This document shows, piece by piece, positions 21,901-31,500 of a stretch of DNA of 64,000 nt. The DNA is from Paracyclopina nana (lineage: Eukaryota > Arthropoda > Copepoda > Cyclopoida > Cyclopettidae): assembly GCA_019096065.1 (NCBI GenBank), contig JAGUCH010000002.1, positions 11,358,501 through 11,422,500 of the forward strand, written 5' to 3'. Both the position numbers and the translations under genes were made by a program. The notes beneath the pieces were generated by a model, which did no database searches, was not told where the DNA came from, and worked only from the letters and a program-made list of their open reading frames with translations. The stretch's first letter is position 1. Every line of letters begins with the position of its first letter.

Positions 21901-24900
21901 GTTTGGGTCACTAGAATTGAATATTTTGGAAAAGTTCATAAAATGTCATTTTTAGAGCTTTGGCTGGGATTTCCAAAACTGTCTTTGGTTTGGCTAAAAG
22001 CCAAAGGACAACTGAGATACAAGTAACTTTCTTATTTGCAGCATTTTGACAACTTTTTAGGCTCAATTTAAAGGGCATGTTGAGGCGGATGCAATGGTGC
22101 AAAGATTACATTTTATTGATGTTCCTGCAATGAGCTATGGGTATTTCAGCAATTAGACCTCAATTTTTGGAGCTGCTCCCTAATAAACACGAAAATAGCA
22201 ACTTTGTGGCACTAGAATGGAATTTTTGGAAAAAGTTCATAAAAGAACATTTGAAGAGCTCGGGCTGCCATTTCCAAAACTGTCTTTGTTTTTGCTCAAG
22301 GCCCAAAGACAACGGAGAAAATTGCAACTTTCTTATACGCTGCATTTCGGCAAACTATAGGGAGCAAAAGACAGACAAAATGCAATAGATGGCGCTGAAT
22401 TTTTGGATCTTTGGCGTGCGTGTAAGCGTGCGTGTAAGCGTGCGTGTAAGCGTGCGTGTAAGCGTGCGTGTAAGCGTGCGTGTAAGCGTGCGTGTAAGCG
22501 TGCGTGTAAGCGTGCGTGTAAGCGTGCGTGTAAGCGTGCGTGTAAGCGTGCGTGTAAGCGTGCGTGTAAGCGTGCGTGTAAGCGTGCGTGTAAGCGTGCG
22601 TGTAAGCGTGCGTGTAAGCGTGCGTGTAAGCGTGCGTGTAAGCGTGCGTGTAAGCGTGCGTGTAAGCGTGCGTGTAAGCGTGCGTGTAAGCGTGCGTGTA
22701 AGCGTGCGTGTAAGCGTGCGTGTAAGCGTGCGTGTAAGCGTGCGTGTAAGCGTGCGTGTAAGCGTGCGTGTAAGCGTGCGTGGCGTGCGTGTAAGCGTGC
22801 GTGGCGTGCGTGTAAGCCGTGCGTGTAAGCGTGCGTGTGGCGTGCGTGTAAGGCGTGCGTGTAAGCGTGCGTGTAAGCGTGCGTGTAAGCGTGCGTGGCG
22901 TGCGTGTAAGCGTGCGTGTAAGCGTGCGTGTAAGCGTGCGTGTAAGCGTGCGTGTAAGCGTGCGTGTAAGCGTGCGTGTAAGCGTGCGTGTAAGCGTGCG
23001 TGTAAGCGTGCGTGTAAGCGTGCGTGTAAGCGTGCGTGTAAGCGTGCGTGTAAGCGTGCGTGTAAGCGTGCGTGTAAGCGTGCGTTTAAGCGTGCGTGTA
23101 AGCGTGCGTGTAAGCGTGCGTGTAAGCGTGCGTGTAAGCGTGCGTGTAAGCGTGCGTGTAAGCGTGCGTGTAAGCGTGCGTGTAAGCGTGCGTGTAAGCG
23201 TGCGTGTAAGCGTGCGTGTAAGCGTGCGTGTAAGCGTGCGTGTAAGCGTGCGTGTAAGCGTGCGTGTAAGCGTGCGTGTAAGCGTGCGTGTAAGCGTGCG
23301 TGTAAGCGTGCGTGTAAGCGTGCGTGTAAGCGTGCGTGTAAGCGTGCGTGTAAGCGTGCATAGCAATTGCGGAAAAAATAGCGCTTCTAACAAAAAGTAA
23401 ACAAAACGTTTTCTAGAATTGTAGGGAAGAAATGACAAAGAGAGCTCTCTTTTTGAGCTTGTAACAGTACAATTGAATCAAGGAACAGAATGGTACCATT
23501 TTGAGTAAGATTCATGAAAGTCAAGGAATTTTGGATCATGAGTCACATCATATCCAGACCTGAGCATGATGGATCGAATAAGACAAAATAGCCTTACTTT
23601 TTGCAGCTCAACTCTATGTGAGTTCAAAACAATCAAGTTCATCTAGTGTGGATTCAATAAAAATAGCCAGTTTTTTAACAAATTAGCCATTACATGCAAT
23701 GAATTGAGGAAAAAGTATTTTCTGGTAATCATGATGGCCATGCTATAGTTGTTGTACTGGCATGGAAAAAGCTACGAAAATTGGAAAAAGCCAGCCCAAA
23801 AGTAGTGAAGTGTCCCTTATTTTTAGAAATACTCCTCAAAAACTTGGTAATATCTTTGAATCTAGGGTTTTGATAATAGGTATCTGTAGCATAGCATATC
23901 TTTTATATTAAAAGTAGTTTAGAGAACCAAGGAGAACCAAAAGATATTGCACCTCTAATCAGAGAACCAGCCAATTTTAATTGTGAGCCCACCTAGACAA
24001 GGCAGTTCTCAGCCCACCATTGCTTCGACTAAAATCCGCTAGTAGGAATATGGCTCTTCTAGTTTCGCTCTATAGGGCTCAAATTAAAGTGCACGCTGAC
24101 CCGATTCCAACGATGTGCTTAAATCGCGGATAAAATACGTAACGGCAAAGTTACGGCCGTTTTAGTCCGTATGTATATGTGTTACTTTTTTCGCTCTGTG
24201 CTTGCATTCACGGGTGATCCCTTTGAATCTGAAGGAAAGCAATCATGGAATTTTCAATAATCACTGTAGTGACACTAAGAGCTTTTTGAAAAATCTTATG
24301 GATCATCTTGAGGGGCTATCCCTAGATAGTCACCATGCCAAAGGGTTTTGTCCTTGGGCCCCTGGGAGGGGGTTTGGGAAATTCTTATGTTGTAAAACTT
24401 TGGACCCCTCTCACAGCCATATGAAGCAACTTTTATTTACCCATTTTTAGGCCATTGTTAGGCCCCCCCTAAGGGTGTCTTTAGATATGGGATAAAAGTT
24501 GTCATCTTGCATCTGGGGTGCTTCTTTAATGAACATTTTAAGATTTATGGAAAAAATGGTCTTATTATAAAACCTTAGTTTCTTAGTGATCAACTGTAAA
24601 TACATGAACTGAAAATGAAATTTTATTATAAATATGGGGTATAAGGAGCAACTTTTGTTACTGTGATACTTAGGTAATCTCCATTTTAGGGGCAGTTATT
24701 TGACAAAAACTAATTCACTTAGTATAAAAGTACCCCCAAAAATGGTCCAATGCTATCATGACAAAAAATAAAAGTTGTTTAATATACCGTATATTTATAA
24801 TATTATTTAATTTTCAGCTCATTATCTTTTAGTTCATTTAACAAATCTCTAAGTCAAAGCAACACTGATGTATGTTTTCATGAAAGCATTCCAGAAAGTA

Positions 24901-27900
24901 ATCAAACCTCATTTTAGTAAAAAAAAAGTTGCTTGCCAAAGCCAATAATTATTCAGAGGTGAAAAATGAATTATGAAACATACAAACTTTATTCTTGGAA
25001 GTAGCACCAATTTTCAAATTAGCTAATTTACATACGCAAAAAGCTTGGGATCCCTTGAACCAAATTATGGAAAGCTTAAGAAAGCTTGACACCCAAAAAA
25101 TGCAGAGCTTGAAAAAGCTTCACACCAAATAATATTTAAACTCTTAATTTAAGGAAAAAAGGGCTGATTTTAAAATTAGCAAATACTTTTGGGAATGCAG
25201 CACTTTAAAGTAAAAGTCAATTATTTTTTTGCGATTTTTGGGTAATTTTGTCAAATCTGGTGACTAATTGCCATTTTTTTTTTTTGTAAAAATACTAGAA
25301 AAAAGCTTGAAATGTGAAATGTTGAGCTTGAAAAAGCTTGATTATAAATTTCAAAAGCTTGGGATCGCTCGAACACCTTTCGAAAAACGTGAAGCATGAT
25401 CAAGCTGGAAATTTCCGGCTCGTTCCATCACTATATATGACCCACTGTGCAGGGGCCCTAGTGAAAAAAAAACCTTTGGCACGATGAGTATCTGGTGGTA
25501 GCCTCTCAAGATGGTCCATAAGATTTCAGAAAGCTCCAGGTGCCGCTAGACTCATTTGATAATATTCCGAATTAGCGCTTATCCTTGGGTGCACACTTAA
25601 AAAATATGTCATTTCAGCCCACAGGAATTTGGAGCATGCACTGCCCTCCTTGGACGCAGCATTGCAAGCAGTCAACGCCATTGACAAAGGTGAACTGATG
25701 GAATTGAAAGCAATGAAAAATCCTTCGGAATTGGCCCAGCAGGTGTTAGAGGCAGTCTGCATTCTACTGGGCCTCAAAGCAGACTGGCAAACTGCAAAAA
25801 TGGTCATGAGTGACGCCCAGTTCATCCAGCGCCTGACAGATTTCGACAAAGACAACATTTCTGAGCAAATCAGCAAAAGAATTCGCAGATACATTGACAA
25901 CCAGAAATTCATCCCTGATGAAGTGGCCAAAGTATCCAGAGCGTGTTGTGCACTCTGCATGTGGGTGCGCGCAATCGATTTGTATGCCAAGATTTTCAAA
26001 AGCATCGAGCCCAAACGAATTCGATTGCTTCAGGCAGAATCCGAATTGGCCGAAGCGATGGCTGCGCTTCGTGAAGAAACTGACAGAGTGGCTCACATTG
26101 AATCAACGATTACCAGCATTCAATCAAATTGCCAAGAACGAATAAAACGACGGGCTAATTTAGAAGCCACAATCAAGCAAACTGCAGACAGGTTGGAAAG
26201 AGCTCAACTGCTTTCTTACTCGCTAGAAGAAGAGAGTGAACGCTGGAAATCCAGCCTGATCCAGGTGGAGAAAAATCTGCAAGTTCTGGTTGGCAACAGC
26301 GTGGTCGCTGCCATGATTGTCGCATATTCTGGCTGCTTGCACCAAAATGAGCGCAGGATTTGCGTTGACAAATGGAGAGCCATTTGCAGCAGGAATAAGC
26401 TGGAAACATCCGTGATTCCAGCCAATGACTTCCTGGCACCCATTATGACCCCACTCAAGCACTGGACCGGCAAATTCGAATTTTACTGCGAAAACTACCT
26501 GAGCATGAGGATCAGCAACAAATGGCCTTTGATACATGACCCTCATGGGTTGGCCTTGGAGGCCATGAAGGCTCAAAATGACAACCTGGTGGTGATTGGA
26601 ATGAATGATGAGAGATTGGTGGACGTTTTGAGGCAAGCTATTTCTAAAGGCCACGAAGTTCTAGTGCACGGCTTCAAATATGAAAAAGTGACGCCAGGTT
26701 TGGTCAATGTTTTCCATAGGAAGATGACCGAGAGAATTCATGCGTTTGTTGGTCTCATGGGAATCCCAATCATGAGGAAAGATCAACGGGTCATTATTGA
26801 TGGCCAAGAAGTGGTGAGCAACCAAAAGTTTCGACTTTTCCTACTGTCATCAAGCGTACCAGAGGAAAAGCTCTTTCCGCTGAAAAACTTGTACAACATC
26901 ATCATTTTCGATTACATTGCTGAAGCACTGGAGCTTCAGTTGCTGAAAATAACCATGTCGAAAATAGACCTGCCGTTTTGCAAGAAATATGAGGAAACTG
27001 TGGAAAATATAAGGCACTTGGACCACACTGTCATGGAGCGAAAGGACAACGTGCTGGAGATCTTGCTCAAGTCTGACGAAGATGTACTTGATGACAAGAG
27101 TGTCGTGGTTTCCCTCAAAGATGCCAAAGCTAAAGTGTTTGAGATCCTCAATGACTTGAACCAAGAGAAGAAGGAGATGAAAGCGTTGGAAGAGGATTTG
27201 CCTGAATACAAGAGGATCACAGTGAAACTGCGGTGTCTATTGGAGCTCCTCGATCTCATGGCAGAATCAGAGTCTCCATCACCACTGCCAAAAATAGGCT
27301 TCATCAAGTTGATAGAGAGCATCCAATTTTCCGAGGACTCCAAGAAATTTCTGCCAGTTGTGGTTGACAAAGTTTTAAGCACAGTTTTGCCTTCACTGCA
27401 ATCAAAAAACAGATACATTTTGCAGCTGAGCTGCAACATCATTTTGACTTCCAAATCCCTCGATAATAGGCTATCATCAAGGCTAGAAAGGTGTATCACC
27501 CAACTATTCAATATTCCTCAATCAGTGGCCAAATGGGAAGCAGAAATGCAGAGAATTGTTGATGACTACTTGGAAACTTGCACAGTTGAAGACCATGAAA
27601 ATAATGCAGTTCTGGATGATCAAATCAAAGCTTTGCTGGTAAAAGATGGACAAGCTTTTGGACGAGCTCTTAGAGTGGAGCAATCCCTGATTACCACATT
27701 GAAGCAACAATCTGAGAAAATGCCAATGCTGGTGTATGTGGATGCCTCTGCAGCTCTGGATGCAGTTGATGTCATTTCAGATATGGCCAGGAGTGGCAAG
27801 TTCAAGAGTCCTCAGTTCATTTCTGGTGACACAACGCCTTCGAAGGACATAGCTACCCAAATGATCAATTGCAAAAAAGAGCAACGTTGGCTGGTTGTGG

Positions 27901-28376
27901 ACAATTTTCAAAATGTGGCCAGAGGCGAGGTGCTTGAAGCCATTCCTACGGTCAATGGCAACTTCAGACTTTTCCTATTGACTCACCATGGAGCCAAGAT
28001 GCCAAGTTCAGTCCTTTTGTACTCTAAAGTATCATCAATCAGCTTGACACATGCTCCAGAGTCATTGGTGAGAAGGCCACTCTACTTTTCTCTCCTGACT
28101 TTGCGCGGATCAAGTCCAAAGGCCAAGACATTTTATGATGGCATCCTCACTCTCCATGAGTACATGGTAGAGAGCAATCCCAAGAGTGACCAGTATAGGT
28201 TCATCAGTGCTTTGGCAAGGAAGTGGCTACAGCATGGCATCACATTGTCACCATTTAAGCTGCAGACCCTCTTAAGTGAGACATATGGTTACAGTGAATC
28301 AAGTGAATCGCATGATGACGAATTGTTATTGAGTACTTTGAGAGAGATTGCTTCATACGTCAGGAATTCTCATTGA
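12914..28376 (+). CDS. divergent dynein heavy chain with non-canonical AAA1/AAA2
   Basis: Exons join(12914..13272, 13403..13489, 13549..20756, 25618..28376), 3470 aa. The N-terminal tail carries the axonemal-type phrases LTLDQWVSEY and FQTWKRVVK. AAA1 is recognisable from YGYEYNGQ, but the expected Walker A (GPAGTGKT in active dyneins) is replaced by QQDIRKTQL near residue 1371 (nt ~17215) and the Walker B FDE by QVDD. AAA2 also lacks a P-loop (FNGTTNTVRRT). AAA3 has GPRGCGKS (nt 18905) and AAA4 GPKGCGKK (nt 19829). Stalk coiled coil 1 ends exon 3; exon 4 resumes with NLEHALPSLDAAL, the microtubule-binding stalk, then AAA5 (WPLIHDPHG, FRLFLLSSS, ILDD-like VLDDKSVV) and AAA6. It stops inside or just after AAA6, so the usual C-terminal domain is missing. 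A regulatory or structural DNHD1-like chain is more likely than a motor. Intron 3 is 4.9 kb and repeat-filled. Confidence 0.85.
20840..22340 (+). repeat. tandem repeat, ~310-316-bp unit, about 4-5 copies
   Basis: The phrase TTTCAGGATATG and its variants recur at about 20852, 21165, 21480 and 21794. Between them, CAATGTGATGCCATTTCCAA and AATGCTGAGCTGGCTCTGAA recur in step. The last units diverge (21900-22340), where TTTTGGAAAAAGTTCATAAA recurs ~300 bp apart. Confidence 0.75.
22414..23358 (+). repeat. 12-bp minisatellite GTGCGTGTAAGC, ~78 units
   Basis: Nearly perfect tandem copies of a 12-mer for ~945 bp, with a cluster of shortened units (TGCGTGGCGTGCGT) at 22780-22905 and a single substitution near 23084. 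Because 12 is a multiple of three, long ORFs appear in several frames on both strands; these are not genes. Confidence 0.95.
23580..24060 (-). repeat. dispersed repeat R3, copy 2 (empty site for E1)
   Basis: Matches 5131-5483 plus 6235-6350 in inverted orientation without the 751-bp E1 insertion. The junction here reads GCCATTACATGCAATG, including the single CAT at 23688-23690 that is doubled around E1 copy b. Confidence 0.75.
25030..25432 (-). repeat. AAGCTT-rich repeat, copy 3
   Basis: AAAAGCTTGGGATC to TTTCCGGCTCGTTCCATCACTA, same orientation as 4600-5093. It lies ~185 bp before the last dynein exon. Confidence 0.65.
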
Positions 28377-29158
28377 AAAAAACCTTATTTTACGAACTCC
28401 CGCTATCTATATGCAATAGCATTTTTTGAGTAGCATTATAAAAACACTTACCCAAATGATGTCTTCGAAGTTCTTCATCACCTCATTCAACGTTGACTAG
28501 GGACTTTGATTACTTTCACTTCACTTTTATTTTCCACGTGATACACGATTAAAGGCGTGAAATAATTTAGCGTGAAATGTGAACTTATCGAGTGAATTCT
28601 ATCAATTTACGACTGAAATTTCTGAAAAATGCCACACATGTGTTAATAATAAAGTAAGCCGTCGGGGAACACTTCCTTAAACTCGGCATGTAAACATTAG
28701 CAAGTTTTAACATGCTTCGAAAATTCTTCGCTCATGAGTTACAAAGTTGCTTGATGGATTACGTTATTAGCCAAAATCAACGCGAAAACACCAAACTCAG
28801 CCCCGAAGCGCTGTACTGTATCTGGGTTTCTTTGGCGTTTCTCCATCAGACCATCACGCAAAATGGAAATTCGGTAATTGTTCATCAGGTCAGGTCGAGT
28901 TTCAACTGGAATTTGCCGGACAATCTTCAAGATCGGTCATCAATAATTTTACAATTTTAACCTCGTTAGTGCTGGGTTTAGTCACGGAAGGCAAGCTATT
29001 CACCGTTTCACAGAGTTGGAATCTAATATAAGGAGATAAGGTAAGATGGATTTTATTTTTCATCATTATAAAAAGATCGGTACGGAATGCCCAGCAACAG
29101 AATGTAAAACTGATTTGTGAAAAAGTTAAGAATGCAACAATATGATAAGTTATGCGCC
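28377..29158. other. intergenic between convergent dynein and furin-like genes
   Basis: No confident gene. AATAATAAAG near 28644 could serve as a poly(A) signal for the dynein gene. A possible frameshifted small ORF (28712-29031) is listed separately. Confidence 0.4.
28712..29031 (+). pseudogene. possible small gene broken by a 5-bp duplication
   Basis: An ATG opens a frame beginning MLRKFFAHELQSCLMDYV. The tandem CAGGT CAGGT at 28886-28895 shifts the frame. Removing one CAGGT would continue into QVEFQLEFAGQSSRSVIN and end at TAA 29029-29031, ~104 aa in all. Amino-acid texture is protein-like on both sides of the shift, but I recognise no family. It could equally be chance or a sequence error. 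Confidence 0.25.
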
Positions 29159-31114
29159 TCATACGAATGGGAAAAGGCCGAATCCGAGCGTGGAAGGCTT
29201 GAAAAAGGCTGATTGGATCCGTCCACTTCTGGGTGGGTCAGAAAAGCCCGAATTGCTTCTTGGTATGCGCACTGGATTGTCCTCGGTTCCGTAGAAGATG
29301 AGCTGCCATTTCCTGAGCAGTCCTTGACCACTCCTGCTTGGCCTTTCTTCTCCCATATTGAGCACCTCCAATGTCCACTCTCCCTGGGGTGATTCACCCC
29401 AAAAGTGCACGGACATGAAAGGCCATTCTTCAAAGGTGGAGGCGAAATTGTCACGTGGCCTCGGCAGGAGAAGGGTGGACTTGGTTCCTGCTGGAGAAGT
29501 GAGGACAATCATGACGTTGCCTCTTGGGTAGAAACGTAACGAGATCTTGCACTGGACGTGCTCAAGGAACCTGACCGAGTTCAGGGTACCCTGGCAGCCG
29601 TCAGTCTTGACGCGTGCAGTTGTTGGCTGGCCAACTGCGTCTGATATGGGAGCGTTGGGCACCATGATCACTGTTTGACAAATATGCTGGGCTGGTAGGG
29701 TCTTCCATGTGGCTGCCAATTCAACCATCTTGCCAGCATCCATGAGACCGTAGCCGAACTTGTGGGAAAACTGGCGCCCCGCCCCGTTCCTATGCCAGCC
29801 TGGTTCCTCCAAAAGTGGCTCTGGCTTGGATGACATCACTACCAAGTACTGCATGTCTCTCCACGTGAGGCTGGGATTGGCCTCCAAAGCCAGCGCGCAC
29901 ACTCCTGCTGCAATTGGAGCACTGGCTGACGTTCCAGTGTGTTCGGAAGTGCAAATGTGGTCTGGCCTCAGCCTGGCATCCTGGTCCACGGTGGCGATGC
30001 TGCCATCTCGTCCAGGTGTACCGGAGCTGTAGGTGGTGGCCAGAGTGGATGAGCACTCTTCCAAGTACCAGGGCCTGAAACCCCCTTGGGTGGCAGACGA
30101 GATGGACAGGGTGAATATGGAGTTGGTGTACCCATCGCAGTTGCAGTTATCGGAGTAGCGACCTCCGTTGCCGGATGCCCATACAAAAATTGAGCCTTTT
30201 CCATGCCGGCCTCGGACGACGCCATTCAGAAAGGCCCTCTTGGCCAAGGGCCCTGGTCCATCCACGGTCTTGCCGTCATCCTCAGGTCCCCACGAGGCTG
30301 AATAGACGTCCACGTGGTTGGGGTTCAAGCTGAGCGCTCTTGCCTCCACTGCGTCATTGACGATGCCATCGAGCATTCTGACGCCTCCAATGCTGGCATT
30401 GAAGGCGATGCCAACGCCGCAAAATCCGTTGTTGGCGCTTGCTGCCACCTCACCCGCGCACCTGGTTCCATGCTTGTTGTCCCCATTGTCCTGAGGCATG
30501 GGATCTCCGTCGTTGCCATTGATGTCAGTGGATGCCAGGGGATCGTAGTTGTCCCTGAGGTCTGGATGGTTGTGTTGGATGCCGTCATCGAGGATGGTGA
30601 CGACGACTCCCCTGCCCGAGTAGCCTCTGTCCCAGGCTGGCTTGACGTTCATGTCAAAGCCGCCGCGCGCTCCATTGTTCAGATGCCATTGAGTGCTGAA
30701 CATTGGATCGCTGACAAAGGAGGCTTGCCTCTTGATCGAGGTCCCCTGTTTGGTGTTCTCAAGGGGCTCGTTGAAGAGAGGATCCCATAACGGGCGTTCC
30801 TCGTCTCGTTTGATCCTCCGCTTCTCAACCATCTGTTCAGCCCACTTGACCTCCGGCTCGTTGAGGAGCATCTGCGTGTGGTCGAGGCTGTGCTCCGCGC
30901 TCCTTCTCTGCAGGCGAGGATGCTCGAAGAGATAGTAGTTTTCGAGGCTGCCTATCTCGCCCAAATTGACGAAGCCATGCTTGGCCGCCAACCTCTCGGC
31001 CGCCTCGGAGCCGTGAGGTATGAACAGTGCGAACTGGTTATGGTACGTCCTTTGGGCCGAGGCCACGGTTGAGGCCGTCACGAGGACGAGTAGTTGGACG
31101 AGGCAGGTGCTCAT
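29159..31114 (-). CDS. furin-type proprotein convertase, intronless
   Basis: 651 aa in one uninterrupted exon. Signal peptide MSTCLVQLLVLVTASTVASA; inhibitory propeptide with a secondary cleavage site RLQRR (67-71) and primary site RRIKR (99-103). The subtilisin-like S8B catalytic domain has D176 (TILDDG), H215 (KHGTRC), oxyanion N316 (ASGNGG, Asn as in furin/PC1, where PC2 has Asp) and S396 (HTGTSASAP). The P domain follows (GTLNSVRFLEHVQ, GEWTLEVLN, LIFYGT). No Cys-rich domain and no transmembrane helix follow, so it is probably a soluble or luminal secretory-pathway enzyme cleaving prohormones or growth-factor precursors after paired basic residues. Coding GC is higher than the surrounding DNA. 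It may be a retrocopy, though large exons are common here. The start is the first Met of the signal peptide. Confidence 0.9.
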   Translation of the reverse strand: MSTCLVQLLVLVTASTVASAQRTYHNQFALFIPHGSEAAERLAAKHGFVNLGEIGSLENYYLFEHPRLQRRSAEHSLDHTQMLLNEPEVKWAEQMVEKRRIKRDEERPLWDPLFNEPLENTKQGTSIKRQASFVSDPMFSTQWHLNNGARGGFDMNVKPAWDRGYSGRGVVVTILDDGIQHNHPDLRDNYDPLASTDINGNDGDPMPQDNGDNKHGTRCAGEVAASANNGFCGVGIAFNASIGGVRMLDGIVNDAVEARALSLNPNHVDVYSASWGPEDDGKTVDGPGPLAKRAFLNGVVRGRHGKGSIFVWASGNGGRYSDNCNCDGYTNSIFTLSISSATQGGFRPWYLEECSSTLATTYSSGTPGRDGSIATVDQDARLRPDHICTSEHTGTSASAPIAAGVCALALEANPSLTWRDMQYLVVMSSKPEPLLEEPGWHRNGAGRQFSHKFGYGLMDAGKMVELAATWKTLPAQHICQTVIMVPNAPISDAVGQPTTARVKTDGCQGTLNSVRFLEHVQCKISLRFYPRGNVMIVLTSPAGTKSTLLLPRPRDNFASTFEEWPFMSVHFWGESPQGEWTLEVLNMGEERPSRSGQGLLRKWQLIFYGTEDNPVRIPRSNSGFSDPPRSGRIQSAFFKPSTLGFGLFPFV

Positions 31115-31500
31115 GTTAGACTATCATGCCCGTCTGTCGCTGTCTTTGTGTCGTGGGCAACACTGGTCGTGATTGCACCACACCACGAGTGTAGCCGCCA
31201 CGGTTGCGCCATTGGCGGCGCTCTTTGTGATCACGATGATGATGATGATGGGAGTCCCGCTATGACGACGCGAATCAATTGACTCATCTCGTGGCTAACG
31301 GCCGCTTGTCAGCTTAGGCTAGGAAGTTGAGTGCTCCTTGGACGCCTACGCAACTCATACGCACACTTCAGGAAGGAAGTGTTGCTGTTATGATCCACGC
31401 GCGCGCGCGCATGCTTTAAAGTGCAACCACCTATCTCATAGGATATGTACCGTTTGACCACCATAGTATATTTTCACGCTTCATATGCTTTTAACGGCTA
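31115..31500 (-). promoter_or_regulatory. probable 5' region of the furin-like gene
   Basis: 386 bp without a gene between the furin-like ATG and the stop of the zinc-finger gene at 31501. It contains GATGATGATGATG (31234-31246) and an alternating CGCGCGCGCGCG run (31400-31411). The larger spacing, unlike the 27-58-nt gaps upstream, argues that the convertase has its own promoter. Confidence 0.4.

Larger units (their letters stand above)
20757..25617 (+). other. large repeat-filled dynein intron
   Basis: GTAAGT donor at 20757 and TTTCAG acceptor ending at 25617. The join is phase 1 and restores the conserved stalk sequence A-HRNLEHALPSL. In a window where most introns are 46-60 nt this is an outlier. 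It contains the tandem repeat (20840-22340), the 12-bp minisatellite (22414-23358), R3 copy 2 (23580-24060) and an AAGCTT-rich repeat (25030-25432). Confidence 0.8.

Noticed and set aside
22414-23358. CRISPR array
   Set aside because: The units are contiguous 12-mers without spacers in a eukaryotic intron.
22296-23438. ORFs of 91-380 codons on both strands (repeated TLTR, AYTH, VSVR and KRAC units)
   Set aside because: They are translations of a 12-bp minisatellite, open in several frames at once because the unit is a multiple of three and lacks stops.
24202-24450. 82-codon ORF in the dynein intron
   Set aside because: No homology or splice context; surrounded by repeats.
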